From positions 117,804 to 181,803 of the forward strand of contig SCQS01000008.1 in NCBI GenBank assembly GCA_004299705.1: a stretch of DNA of 64,000 bases, read 5' to 3'. The position numbers and the translations under genes are program-made. The notes under the pieces are model-generated. The model did not search any database. It worked only from the letters and a program-made list of their open reading frames with translations, and was not told where the DNA came from. The stretch comes from Rhodanobacteraceae bacterium. Its GTDB lineage: Bacteria > Pseudomonadota > Gammaproteobacteria > Xanthomonadales > Rhodanobacteraceae. Shown one piece after another: positions 15,744 to 24,879 of the stretch; position 1 is the first letter of the stretch, and every line of letters starts with the position of its first letter.

Positions 15744-17042
15744 CTACGCCGCGTCGAGCCACGCGCGGAATAGCCGCGCCTCGTCGCCACGCACGTCGCC
15801 GGCCAGGGGCAGCAGCAACCCGCGCGGGGCATCGATGTCCAGCCGCCAGCCATCCTCGTCGTAGCGTTCCGCCTTGACCGCACCGAGTTCGATCAGGCGC
15901 GCGCGCAGGCGGCCCGCACGCGGTGGCAGGCGCAGCTCCGCGTGTACGCGTGCACCGGCCAGGCGCTCGCCGATCGCCTGTCGCAGCAAGTCGAGTCCGT
16001 CGCCGCTGGTGGCGGACAACCAAACCCCGGCCGGCAAACCCTCGGCATCACGGTCGATGCGCGCCGGTGTATCCATCAAATCAATCTTGTTGAACACCAT
16101 CAACTGCGGCACCTCGCCGGCGCCGATCTCGTCGAGCACGCCGTTCACCACCCCGATCAGCACATCGCGTTCGGTATCGGCCGCATCGGTGACGTGCAAC
16201 AGCAGGTCGGCGTCGCGTGCCTCTGAAAGCGTGGCGCGAAACGCTGCCACCAGGTCATGCGGCAGCTCGCGGATGAAACCGACCGTATCCGCCAGCACCG
16301 CGGGGCCCGATTCCAGGCCTTCCAGCCGCCGCACCGTGGGATCGAGCGTCGCGAACAACTGGTCGGCTGCGTACACCGAACCGCGCGTGACCGCGTTGAA
16401 CAGCGTGGACTTGCCGGCGTTGGTGTAGCCGACCAGCGCGACGCGCGGCAGGGTATTGCGCAGACGCGCGCGGCGTTGCTGGTCGCGCTGCACGCCGACC
16501 TTGTCGATGCGCTTTTGCAACTGCTCGACGCGTTTTTGCAGCAAGCGACGGTCGGTTTCGAGCTGGGTTTCGCCGGGGCCGCGCAGGCCGATCGAACCGC
16601 CGCGCTGGCGCTCCAAGTGGGTCCAGCCGCGCACCAATCTTGTCGCCATGTGCTTCAACTGCGCCAACTCGACCTCGAGCTTGCCTTCGTGCGATTGCGC
16701 GCGCTGGGCGAAAATGTCGAGGATCAGCGCGGCGCGATCGATCACCCGCGCGGAGAAGTGCTTTTCAAGGTTGCGTTCCTGCACCGGCGTCAGCGCGTGG
16801 TCGACCAGCACCAGGTCGGCGCCGAGTTCCTTTACTTTCGCCTGGATCTCGTCGGCCTTGCCGGAACCGATGTAGAACTTCGGATTGGGCGCATCCACGC
16901 GCGCGGTGACGCTGGCCAGTATTTCCGCACCCGCGGACCTGGCCAGTTCGGTGAACTCCTGGGCACGCCGCGCGCCGTCGAGCTTGCCGGCATACGGCAA
17001 TACCAGCAGCGCGCGTTCGCCTCGTTTCTCGCGTTCGAACAC
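15744..17042 (-). CDS. hflX: GTPase HflX
   Basis: A 432-residue ribosome-splitting GTPase. The N-terminal HflX domain has NPKFYIGSGKADEI (about 52-65). The glycine-rich linker is GGSIGLRGPGETQLETDRR. The G domain shows G1 GYTNAGKST, G3 DTVGF and G4 NKID. Start is GTG at 17042 (MFEREKRGERALLV-like N-terminus, as in E. coli). The GTG sits directly against the inserted element at 17043-17337, so the Shine-Dalgarno that should lie upstream is replaced by element sequence. Confidence 0.95.
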   Translation of the reverse strand: MFEREKRGERALLVLPYAGKLDGARRAQEFTELARSAGAEILASVTARVDAPNPKFYIGSGKADEIQAKVKELGADLVLVDHALTPVQERNLEKHFSARVIDRAALILDIFAQRAQSHEGKLEVELAQLKHMATRLVRGWTHLERQRGGSIGLRGPGETQLETDRRLLQKRVEQLQKRIDKVGVQRDQQRRARLRNTLPRVALVGYTNAGKSTLFNAVTRGSVYAADQLFATLDPTVRRLEGLESGPAVLADTVGFIRELPHDLVAAFRATLSEARDADLLLHVTDAADTERDVLIGVVNGVLDEIGAGEVPQLMVFNKIDLMDTPARIDRDAEGLPAGVWLSATSGDGLDLLRQAIGERLAGARVHAELRLPPRAGRLRARLIELGAVKAERYDEDGWRLDIDAPRGLLLPLAGDVRGDEARLFRAWLDAA

Positions 17043-17337
17043 TAGGGCCTATTGACACTCTGCCAAGCGGAGCGCGTTGCTTCCGCAGCGGTTGCCAGAC
17101 GAGCCGCGCGCCGCAGCGCCAGAGTGGTTCTCTGGTCAAGGCGCGCGCCGATGGATGGCGGCCGCTGCGGAGCAACCCTTCGGGCCGTGGCCCTTTGCCC
17201 GCATGGCTGCGTCATCGCTCGTCTATGTATCGACATACACCTTCCTCACTCTTCCTTGCCCTGCAGGCAAAGGGCCAAGCCTGCCCCGGACTCCGATCCG
17301 GGGGCGCGCCCACTTGGCAGAGTGTCAACAGGCCCTA
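17043..17337. mobile_element. MITE-like element inserted at the hfq/hflX junction
   Basis: Terminal inverted repeats of 25 bp with one mismatch: TAGGGCCTATTGACACTCTG... at 17043-17067 and its complement at 17313-17337. They enclose about 245 bp of GC-rich sequence with internal complementarity and no credible gene. A TA dinucleotide flanks the inner body on both sides, as expected of a TA target duplication (IS630/Tc1-type). Removing the body plus one TA gives GGAGTAGTG: the hfq stop TAG overlapping the hflX GTG, with GGAG in place. No transposase is encoded, so it would be moved in trans. Confidence 0.75.
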
Positions 17338-17595
17338 CTCCTGCGCCGGTGGCTCGGCGTCATCCTGCTTGGCGTCGTCCGCGCCGACCTTGACCGCGCG
17401 ACTCGGCACCACGGTCGAAATGGCGTGCTTGTACACCATCTGGCTGACCTGGTTGCGCAACAACACCACGAACTGGTCGAACGACTCGATCACGCCCTGC
17501 AATTTGATGCCGTTGACGAGGTAGATCGCCACCGGAATGCGCTCGCGGCGCAGGGCATTCAAAAACGGATCTTGCAACGATTGGCTTTTGGACAT
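17335..17595 (-). CDS. hfq: RNA chaperone Hfq
   Basis: An 86-residue Sm-like protein forming the hexameric sRNA chaperone. Sm1 is [39 protein letters not shown] and Sm2 is [14 protein letters not shown], with the distal-face and rim residues Arg16/17 in place. A short acidic tail follows. The stop codon TAG is also the first three bases of the inserted element. It lies 84 bp after miaA on the same strand. Confidence 0.97.
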   Translation of the reverse strand: MSKSQSLQDPFLNALRRERIPVAIYLVNGIKLQGVIESFDQFVVLLRNQVSQMVYKHAISTVVPSRAVKVGADDAKQDDAEPPAQE

Positions 17596-17679
17596 TTTTA
17601 TGGCCTTCCGATCCGGGCTTTCGCGGGAGTTTCTCCACGCCCTCGAATGGTAGCGCAGAACGGCACCATTGGGGCTGTT

Positions 17680-18651
17680 TCACGCGGTTTTTGGTGGCAA
17701 AAACAAGGTCAACGCCGTGACCGCCGATGCAAGGCAATCCGGACGCTCCGGATCCAGCACCCGCGCATCCAGTTCACCGCGCAACCAGGTGGCCTGGCGC
17801 TTGGCGAGTTGCCGCGTCGCGTCGATCGCGCGCTGGCGAAAACCCATCTCGCTGCATTCGCCGGCAAGGTATTCCCACGCCTGTCGATAACCCACCGCAC
17901 GCACGGCCGGCAAATCGGGCTGCAAATCTCCACGCGCACGCAGGCGTTCGACCTCGTCCAGAAACCCGTCTGCCAGCATCGCATCGAAGCGCTCGGCGAT
18001 GCGCGCATGCAACATGCCGCGGTCGGACGGAACCAGGGCCAGCTTCAGCACGCGGTACGGCAGTCGCGACGCGGTTCGCGTGGCCGCGTGCAAATCGGTC
18101 AACGTGCTGCCTGACAATTCGATCGCTTCCAGTGCCCGCTGGATGCGCTGGACATCATTGGGCCGGATGCGGGCGGCGGCTTGCGGATCGAGCTTCGCGA
18201 GCCGCGCGTGCAATGCGGGCCAGCCGCTGCGTCCGGCCTCGCTGCGCAAGCGCTCGCGGATTGCGGGATCGGCGGAAGGCATCGCGGAAAGGCCGCGCTC
18301 GAGCGCGCGGAAATACAGGCCGGTGCCGCCGACCAGCAGCGGCACGCGACCACGCGCGGTGATCGCCTGCATCGCGGCCAGCGCATTCTGGCGGAACTGC
18401 GCCGCCGAATAGGGTTCGGCCGGATCGCGGATGTCGATCAGCGCATGCGGGTGCCGGCGCAATGTTTGTGCATCCGGCTTGGCCGCCCCGATGTCCAGGC
18501 CACGATAGACCAATGCCGAATCGACGCTGACCAGTTCCAGCCGGAACCGTTCGGCCAGCGCGCAGGCCAGCGCGGTCTTGCCGGTCGCGGTCGGCCCCAT
18601 CAGGAAAATCGCGGGCGGACGGCGGCCGATGGCGTCGGGGGGATTCCACAT
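17680..18651 (-). CDS. miaA: tRNA dimethylallyltransferase MiaA
   Basis: A 323-residue enzyme that isopentenylates A37 of tRNAs reading UNN codons. The P-loop [11 protein letters not shown] is near residue 20. [17 protein letters not shown] contains the catalytic Asp, and [13 protein letters not shown] is near residue 100. ATG at 18651 is chosen; the 27 codons open upstream are not MiaA-like. It is the first gene of the operon with hfq and hflX. Confidence 0.95.
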   Translation of the reverse strand: MWNPPDAIGRRPPAIFLMGPTATGKTALACALAERFRLELVSVDSALVYRGLDIGAAKPDAQTLRRHPHALIDIRDPAEPYSAAQFRQNALAAMQAITARGRVPLLVGGTGLYFRALERGLSAMPSADPAIRERLRSEAGRSGWPALHARLAKLDPQAAARIRPNDVQRIQRALEAIELSGSTLTDLHAATRTASRLPYRVLKLALVPSDRGMLHARIAERFDAMLADGFLDEVERLRARGDLQPDLPAVRAVGYRQAWEYLAGECSEMGFRQRAIDATRQLAKRQATWLRGELDARVLDPERPDCLASAVTALTLFLPPKTA

Positions 18652-18740
18652 GCCCGGATTGTACGGGTCGGCGCGGGACGCAGGCTTATGCCGCCGCCTT
18701 ATAATGTCCGGCATTTCAACCACACAAGGCACCGATCGCC

Positions 18741-19772
18741 ATGCCGAACATGATGAGGGCGCTGGTCAAGCGCGACGCCGCCAAGGGCATCTGGATGGAC
18801 GAGGTTCCGGTGCCGGAATACGGGCCCAACGACGTATTGATCGAGGTCGAGAAAACCGCGATCTGCGGCACCGACCTGCACATCTACAACTGGGACCGGT
18901 GGGCGCAACGCGTGATCAAGCTGGGCCTGGTGATCGGCCACGAGTTCGTCGGCAAGATCGTGGCACTGGGCAGCGAGGTGCGTGGTTACCGGGTCGGCCA
19001 GCGCGTGTCGGCCGAAGGCCACATCACCTGCGGCATGTGCCGCAACTGCCGCGCCGGCCGTCCGCACCTGTGTCCGCACACGGTCGGCATCGGCGTCAAC
19101 CGCAACGGCGCCTTCGCGCAGTACATCGCGATGCCGCAGTCGAACCTGTGGCCGGTGCCGGACCAGATTCCGTCCTCGCTGGCCGCGTTCTTCGACCCCT
19201 ACGGCAACGCCGCGCATTGCGCGCTGGAATACGACCTGATCGGCGAGGACGTGCTGATCACCGGCGCCGGCCCGATCGGCGTGATCGCGACCGGCATAGC
19301 GCGCCACGTGGGCGCGCGCAATATCGTGGTCACCGATGTCAACGACTATCGTTTGAAGCTCGCGGCCGAAATGGGCGCGACGCGGGTGATCAACGTGTCG
19401 AAGCAGCCGCTGCGTGAAGTGCTGGGCGACCTGCACATGGAAGGCTTCGACGTGGGCCTGGAAATGTCGGGCAACATCCACGCCTTCAACGACATGCTCG
19501 ACTGCATGTACCACGGAGGCAAGATCGCGCTACTGGGCATCCTGCCGAACGGCGCCGGCATCGACTGGGACAAGGTGATCTTCAAGGGTCTCACCCTGCA
19601 CGGCATCTACGGCCGTCGCATGTACGAGACCTGGTACAAGATGACCCAGATGCTGTTGACCGGCTTCCCGCTGCAGAAGGCGCTGACCCACCAGCTCGCG
19701 ATCAACGACTTCCAGCAAGGCTTCGACCTGATGGCATCGGGCGAATGCGGCAAGGTGGTGTGCAGTTGGTGA
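18741..19772 (+). CDS. tdh: L-threonine 3-dehydrogenase
   Basis: A 343-residue zinc-dependent MDR dehydrogenase that oxidises threonine to 2-amino-3-ketobutyrate with NAD+. Catalytic zinc ligands are in [12 protein letters not shown] and GHEFVGKI. The four-Cys structural zinc site is [15 protein letters not shown] (about 97-111). The NAD motif is [13 protein letters not shown] (about 172-184). Length equals the E. coli enzyme. A TATAAT hexamer at 18697-18702 is a likely -10, but the -35 is weak. It is divergent from miaA and its product is used by kbl downstream. Confidence 0.96.
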   Translation: MPNMMRALVKRDAAKGIWMDEVPVPEYGPNDVLIEVEKTAICGTDLHIYNWDRWAQRVIKLGLVIGHEFVGKIVALGSEVRGYRVGQRVSAEGHITCGMCRNCRAGRPHLCPHTVGIGVNRNGAFAQYIAMPQSNLWPVPDQIPSSLAAFFDPYGNAAHCALEYDLIGEDVLITGAGPIGVIATGIARHVGARNIVVTDVNDYRLKLAAEMGATRVINVSKQPLREVLGDLHMEGFDVGLEMSGNIHAFNDMLDCMYHGGKIALLGILPNGAGIDWDKVIFKGLTLHGIYGRRMYETWYKMTQMLLTGFPLQKALTHQLAINDFQQGFDLMASGECGKVVCSW

Positions 19773-19878
19773 TGGCGGGATCACGCCGACGGACGATCAA
19801 CAGCCAGCATCGAACGAGGCGCCCCCGCAACGGAGACGCTGGCGCTGGCTGCGTCGCGAAGCGATCGACCTCGGCGAT

Positions 19879-20469
19879 TTGCTCGTGCAGATCATCGCCG
19901 TGGTGGTCGGCATCTTGCTGGCCCTGTTCATCAACGACTGGGTGACGCAACGACAGCAGCAAGCGAACGTCGACGAAGCCATGCGCGCGATGCGCGCGGA
20001 ATTGTCGGCCAACCGCGTAGAGGTGCGCTCGCATGTGAGGTACCTGTTGCGGATGGCTAAAGCAATGCAGGACTCGCCCTCAAACAGGAACAAGCCTGCG
20101 CGGCCCTGTTTCGAATGGGATCGCTGGACCGGGACCGGAGGAGTAAATATCACGGATGCGGCATACCAGACGGCGATCGCCACGCAAGCGCTGGCCAACA
20201 TGCCGTTCAGGCAGGCGCAGATGGTTGCGCAGGTCTACAGTTGGCAGCACTACTCTCAAAGCGAGGTGCAGCTCGACATGGGCTTGCTCACACAGCATCC
20301 CCAGCCCCTCGAGTTTTGCGTCGATCTGCTCGATGACATCGGCAGCATCGATCTCCAACTTGATGCCGCTTATGCGCACCTGATCGGGCCGGACAAGGCG
20401 CCATTACCCAAACCGCCGCCGCCATCAGGTACACAATCCCCAGCTTCGCCATCAGGAAAATCACCATGA
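19879..20469 (+). CDS. Single-span membrane protein of unknown function
   Basis: About 196 residues with one transmembrane helix near the N-terminus ([18 protein letters not shown]), then a helical region ([23 protein letters not shown]) and a Pro/Ser-rich tail. The layout resembles DUF6090-like small membrane proteins. The listed TTG start is doubtful. The same frame continues upstream with Arg/Trp-rich codons (RRRWRWLRREAIDLGD) to just after the tdh stop, without ATG or GTG. The gene overlaps kbl by four bases (ATGA), so it is translated in the tdh-kbl unit. No function is inferred. Confidence 0.6.
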   Translation: MLVQIIAVVVGILLALFINDWVTQRQQQANVDEAMRAMRAELSANRVEVRSHVRYLLRMAKAMQDSPSNRNKPARPCFEWDRWTGTGGVNITDAAYQTAIATQALANMPFRQAQMVAQVYSWQHYSQSEVQLDMGLLTQHPQPLEFCVDLLDDIGSIDLQLDAAYAHLIGPDKAPLPKPPPPSGTQSPASPSGKSP

Positions 20470-21665
20470 CCTACGCCGCCCAAGACCGTTATGCATCCGA
20501 GCTCGACTCCATCCGCGACTCGGGGCTGTACAAGGACGAACGCATCATCACTTCGCCGCAGTCGGCCGAGATCACGCTGGCCGACGGACGCCGCGTGCTG
20601 AACTTCTGCGCCAACAATTACCTTGGCCTCGCCGATCATCCACGCCTGATCGCAGCCGCGAAGAAGGCCCTCGATACCCACGGTTTCGGCATGGCTTCGG
20701 TGCGTTTCATCTGCGGCACGCAGGACTTGCACAAGCAACTGGAACACGACATCGCGAAATTCTTCGGCACCGACGATGCGATCCTGTACGCCGCGTGTTT
20801 CGACGCCAACGGCGGCCTGTTCGAACCGCTGCTGGGCGAGGACGATGCGATCATTTCCGACGCGCTGAACCATGCTTCGATCATCGACGGCATCCGCCTT
20901 TGCAAGGCCAAACGCTACCGCTACGCCAACGGCGACGTGGCCGATCTGGAAAAACAATTGCAGGCCGCCGACGCGGCGGGCGCGCGCACCAAGCTGATTT
21001 CATCGGACGGCGTGTTCTCGATGGACGGCGTGGTCGCGCCGCTGGACAAGATCACCCAGCTTGCGAAGAAGTACAACGCGCTGGTGCACATCGACGAATG
21101 CCACGCGACCGGCTTCATCGGCAAGACCGGGCGCGGCTCGGCCGAGGTCAACGGCGTCTTGGACAAGATCGACATCTTCACCGGCACGCTGGGCAAGGCG
21201 CTGGGTGGCGCGGTCGGCGGCTTCACCACCGGACGCCGCGAGATCATCGACATGCTGCGGCAGCGTTCGCGGCCGTACCTGTTTTCGAATTCATTGCCCC
21301 CCGCGCTGGTCGCGGCATCGATCGAAGTGTTGAAGATGCTGGATGAAGCCGGCGACCTGCGCGAAAAGCTTGCCGCCAATACCAGGTATTTCCGCGACGC
21401 GATGACGAAGGCCGGCTTCGAGATCAAGCCCGGCAACCATCCCATCGTCCCGGTGATGACCCATGATGCCAAACTCGCGCAAGCGTTGGCGGCGGGCCTG
21501 CTGGATGAAGGCATCTACGCGATCGGTTTCTTCTATCCGGTGGTGGCGGAAGGCAAAGCGCGCATCCGCACCCAGATGTGCGCGGCGCACACCCGCGAAC
21601 ATCTGGACCGCGCGATCGCGGCGTTCACCAAGGTTGGGCGCAAGGTGGGGCTGCTGGCGGGCTGA
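20466..21665 (+). CDS. kbl: Glycine C-acetyltransferase (2-amino-3-ketobutyrate CoA ligase)
   Basis: A 399-residue PLP-dependent alpha-oxoamine synthase that converts 2-amino-3-ketobutyrate and CoA to glycine and acetyl-CoA. Visible are [14 protein letters not shown], the [17 protein letters not shown] aspartate block, and the PLP lysine in [15 protein letters not shown] (about residue 245). Length matches E. coli Kbl. Together with tdh it makes the threonine-to-glycine pathway. Confidence 0.97.
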   Translation: MTYAAQDRYASELDSIRDSGLYKDERIITSPQSAEITLADGRRVLNFCANNYLGLADHPRLIAAAKKALDTHGFGMASVRFICGTQDLHKQLEHDIAKFFGTDDAILYAACFDANGGLFEPLLGEDDAIISDALNHASIIDGIRLCKAKRYRYANGDVADLEKQLQAADAAGARTKLISSDGVFSMDGVVAPLDKITQLAKKYNALVHIDECHATGFIGKTGRGSAEVNGVLDKIDIFTGTLGKALGGAVGGFTTGRREIIDMLRQRSRPYLFSNSLPPALVAASIEVLKMLDEAGDLREKLAANTRYFRDAMTKAGFEIKPGNHPIVPVMTHDAKLAQALAAGLLDEGIYAIGFFYPVVAEGKARIRTQMCAAHTREHLDRAIAAFTKVGRKVGLLAG

Positions 21666-21698
21666 TCCGGTTCGTGCGGCCATGACGTTTGCAAACAA

Positions 21699-21844
21699 GT
21701 AGGGCGGGTGACAACCCGCCTTCGGCACACCAATTGGCGGGATTGCTCGCATCATCCCTGATGCTCACCTTTCGCTTACCTCAGGGCCGGCCTGCGGCCG
21801 TCCAGTCGTTCCAGACGACAGTCGCTGCGCTTCTCCCGCCCTAC
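21699..21844. repeat. Palindromic intergenic repeat (GTAGGGCGGG family, copy C)
   Basis: Begins GTAGGGCGGG (21699-21708) and ends CCCGCCCTAC (21835-21844), between the convergent kbl and SGNH genes. The last four bases contribute the TAG stop codon of the SGNH gene. Inner segments GGGTGACAACCCGCC and GGCCGGCCTGCGGCC can fold. Confidence 0.6.
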
Positions 21845-22674
21845 TCCGCAGCCAGCGCCGCGGCGATGGCCTTGCGGGCCAGGGGTTCCATGATGGCAAA
21901 GCCCTTGGCCGTCGGATGCACGCCGTCCGACGACAACCCGGGCCGCATTGCACCGGCCCGCGTGGCCATGGCGTCGTAATAGTCGACGTAGATGCAATCG
22001 TGCGCTTGGGCGTAACGACGAATCCAGGCGTTGAGCGCGCGGATCGATGCCACGGGATTCACCCGCGGTCGCCAGTCGAAGTGGTTCGACGGCGGCACCG
22101 AAGCCAGGATCACCCGGATGCCGTGCGCCTGCGCAAGCTCGGCCATGCTCGCCAGGTTGCCTTCGATATCCGCCAGCGTGGTCGCACCGGTGTTGCCGGC
22201 GATGTCGTTGGTGCCGGCCATGATGTGCACCACGGCAGGGTGCAGGTCGATCACGTCCTGGCGGAACCGCACCAGCATTTGCGAGGTGGTCTGTCCACTG
22301 ATGCCGCGGTCTATCCTGCCGTCCGAGAAGAAATCCGGATCCTTCTGCTTCCAGATCTGCGTGATCGAATCCCCCATGAATACCACGCGAGGCGTTCCGG
22401 GCTTGGCAGCCCCAAGGGCGGCATTGGCTGTCCGGTAAGCACACAACTGGCCATAGTCATGCGCGAGGATCCACGCGCGCCACGCTTCGAAACCACCCGC
22501 CTGTCCGACCGTGGGTTCGAACTTGCAGGGGTCCTGGACGACGCCGACTGCCTGGGTGTGCAAGGAGTCGGCTGCGGACGCCGCGCGACCCGGCGAACTC
22601 ACGCCAATCAGCAAGGCGGGCAACACCACGAAATACAGCAACGCGAAACTTCTGGCACTGCCTGTCCAAAACAT
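21841..22674 (-). CDS. SGNH/GDSL-family secreted hydrolase
   Basis: A 277-residue esterase/acetylhydrolase with an N-terminal signal peptide (about residues 1-30). Block I is VFMGDSITQIW (Ser nucleophile), block II Gly is in GISGQTT, block III is GTNDIAGN, and block V is SSDGVHPTAKG (Asp, His). All catalytic residues are present. Start ATG at 22674 has GAGGAA upstream; the frame reaches 22713. It lies 75 bp after the GH9 gene on the same strand, so it probably works on partly degraded or acetylated oligosaccharides in the periplasm. The substrate is not proven. Confidence 0.85.
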   Translation of the reverse strand: MFWTGSARSFALLYFVVLPALLIGVSSPGRAASAADSLHTQAVGVVQDPCKFEPTVGQAGGFEAWRAWILAHDYGQLCAYRTANAALGAAKPGTPRVVFMGDSITQIWKQKDPDFFSDGRIDRGISGQTTSQMLVRFRQDVIDLHPAVVHIMAGTNDIAGNTGATTLADIEGNLASMAELAQAHGIRVILASVPPSNHFDWRPRVNPVASIRALNAWIRRYAQAHDCIYVDYYDAMATRAGAMRPGLSSDGVHPTAKGFAIMEPLARKAIAAALAAE

Positions 22675-22749
22675 GGCGGGTTTCCTCGTTCGGATGTTCA
22701 GGCATTCACACATGATGGTGGTATCGCATCCGGTGCACTCTCGATCCCG

Positions 22750-24642
22750 TCAGTCATGCGGCAGGCTGACGGCATACAGGTACCACGCCGCGTGCGGCAA
22801 CCATTGTTCGGCCCAGCGCCAGTCGTCATCCTTGCCGGTTTCGGCATAACCGAGATCGAAAGCGATGCCATCATCATGGCCGCTCAACCCGGCGGTGATG
22901 CCGTTGACGATCGCGCCGGGTGCGCTGGTGTACTGCCACGAACCCAGGAACATGTACTGGGCATTGAGGTGCCCGCTGCCGATCAGCATGCAGGTGTCGT
23001 AGGGATTGCGCCCCAGGATCCAGTGCAGTTGGTTCCACGCATATTGCTGCAGCTTCGCCTGGAACACCGGATCGTCCGCGAACAATGGCGCCGCGACGCG
23101 CGCGGCCGCCGCCATCGACGCAAGCCGCGCATCCTCGCCCTGCCACCACGGGGCCACGCCGGCCACGTCGTGCGGCAGGAAGAATGTGATGTGCACGGTG
23201 CCGATCCCGGGTTTTACCAGCTGCCGCGCGTAGCCGAACGGATTGTCGACATCACCGGTGATCCGCAACTCGAAATCCAGCGAACGGCGGATCGTGCCGA
23301 GCACCTTTCGCCTTCGTGCGGGCGTCGTGATGCCTGAATAGTCGGCCAGCGCGACCACGGGCAGGCCTTCATCGGTTTCGTTGAAGAACGGCGCGTCGCC
23401 GTCGCCCGCGCGCCAGTGGCCGGGATGGCTGCCGGCCGCAACCTGTCGCGCCATCAAACGATCGGCCCATGCATCCGCAGCCTTGCGGTAGGTTTCATCG
23501 TGCGTCGCGCGATACAACTCGGTCGCCGCCCGCAGCGCGCAGTAATCATCGACGATGTTCGGCTTGCCGCCGCCCAGCAGATCGCCGTTGTGCTTCTGCA
23601 GGAAACCGAACGCGGCTTCGGCGGTTTGCAGGTAACGCGCATTCGTGAAATCACCATGTTCGGGCAAGCTACTCGCAGCCGCCAAGGCCGCGATCGCCAT
23701 GCCTCCGCCGGTTCTGAAACTGACTTGATAGACCTCCGGCATGCGCCGCGCACCCGCCATCTGCCCACCATTCTGGTCGGTGTTGGCCGCGTTGATGAAG
23801 CGAACGGCGGCGGATTTCATCCGATCCGGCGACGCGACACCTCCGGCGAAAGGCGCCGCGATGCTCTGGTAGAACGAACCACCGGGTACGTGGTCGCGCA
23901 CCAGAAAGTCAGCCCCGTAGGTTGCCCCGTCCAGCAGGCGCTGTTCGTACTGACTGAAGTTCACGTCGTGGGTCGCTGCCAGGTTGCGCCAGGTGGCGAT
24001 GAGGCTCCAGGCCACCAGCGGAACTTCCTGGTACACGAAAGCGGAACTGTCGTTGCCCTCGCTGAGGTGCACGCCATAGTCGCCGGTGGCGGCATACCAG
24101 CCGCCGCGCAGATCGACGTAAGCGGAGCCCCCGTGGATCGGGTTCTTCAGGTGCGCGTCGGCGCGATCGAACGCACCGCTGACGCGCTGGCCCTTGAAAT
24201 AGTAGACGACGTTCGAAAGCGTATAGCGCTCGAGAACATGCCTGGCAATGCGGAACGGAAACGACGACGCATCCACGTTGCCGCTGACGTCAACCCGATA
24301 CCGGCCAGGCGTCTTCACGGCGGAAAAGTCGATGGTCCAGTAATGCCAGTCCCGCCAGTGGTCCACCGTGCCCGCGGGATGCGGCACGCCCTGCAGCACC
24401 ACTTTTCCGGTGTGGACATCGACCACACGGAACGACGTGAAACGATCGCCGTTGAAGCCCTGCACGATCGCGTGCTTGGGCGCCGAGGGGTCGTAGCCGA
24501 CCTGATCCACCAACACGCGGGCGCGCATCGGCGCCCTGATCTGCATGGCGCCGGGCGGTTCCGCAACCGCCGCGCACGCGGCTCCCGCCCACAGCAGGCA
24601 AGCCGCAACGGCGGTCATCATGAAATATCGAATCGATCGCAC
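22750..24642 (-). CDS. Glycoside hydrolase family 9 (chitooligosaccharide/glucosaminidase type)
   Basis: A 630-residue secreted enzyme. The signal peptide spans about residues 1-26, and a CelD-like Ig domain about 38-130 (VLVDQVGYDPSAPKHAIV). The catalytic (alpha/alpha)6 barrel follows. The proton donor is probably Glu in WRWAEQWLPHAAWYLYAV near the C-terminus. The N-terminal aspartate motif reads GGWYAATGDYG (about 180-190) where cellulases have DAGD; the first Asp is absent and the second kept. GH9 enzymes in chitin loci of gammaproteobacteria are exo-glucosaminidases, which fits this context. Start GTG at 24642 has GGAG six bases upstream. The first 76 open codons are not used. Confidence 0.85.
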   Translation of the reverse strand: MRSIRYFMMTAVAACLLWAGAACAAVAEPPGAMQIRAPMRARVLVDQVGYDPSAPKHAIVQGFNGDRFTSFRVVDVHTGKVVLQGVPHPAGTVDHWRDWHYWTIDFSAVKTPGRYRVDVSGNVDASSFPFRIARHVLERYTLSNVVYYFKGQRVSGAFDRADAHLKNPIHGGSAYVDLRGGWYAATGDYGVHLSEGNDSSAFVYQEVPLVAWSLIATWRNLAATHDVNFSQYEQRLLDGATYGADFLVRDHVPGGSFYQSIAAPFAGGVASPDRMKSAAVRFINAANTDQNGGQMAGARRMPEVYQVSFRTGGGMAIAALAAASSLPEHGDFTNARYLQTAEAAFGFLQKHNGDLLGGGKPNIVDDYCALRAATELYRATHDETYRKAADAWADRLMARQVAAGSHPGHWRAGDGDAPFFNETDEGLPVVALADYSGITTPARRRKVLGTIRRSLDFELRITGDVDNPFGYARQLVKPGIGTVHITFFLPHDVAGVAPWWQGEDARLASMAAAARVAAPLFADDPVFQAKLQQYAWNQLHWILGRNPYDTCMLIGSGHLNAQYMFLGSWQYTSAPGAIVNGITAGLSGHDDGIAFDLGYAETGKDDDWRWAEQWLPHAAWYLYAVSLPHD

Positions 24643-24807
24643 TGCGAGCTCCGCTCTCAATCCACGTCCGCACGGCCCACTCAGCACCACATCCGTACCC
24701 CTCGACCACCATGCAAGTATCGCCTCTTCACGAGCGCGCCATTCTGTCTCGGCCTTCAATACTCTCCAAATCGCGACACGTCTTCCACTCGTCACACGCG
24801 GCCGGCC

Positions 24808-24838
24808 AAAAAAGCGGGCCGGCATTCCGCACCGGCCC
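24808..24838 (-). terminator. Rho-independent terminator after TBDR1
   Basis: Minus strand: GGGCCGG, 9-base loop, CCGGCCC, then GC and six T. It starts 42 bp after the TBDR1 stop and separates it from the GH9 gene. Confidence 0.9.
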
Positions 24839-24879
24839 GAAACGCTGGGAGACTCACTTCCCGCAAACACTGCATGTGG

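Noticed and set aside
18697..18702. TATAAT as a complete tdh promoter
   Set aside because: The -10 is perfect, but no acceptable -35 is seen at 16-18 bp, so it is mentioned only in the tdh entry.
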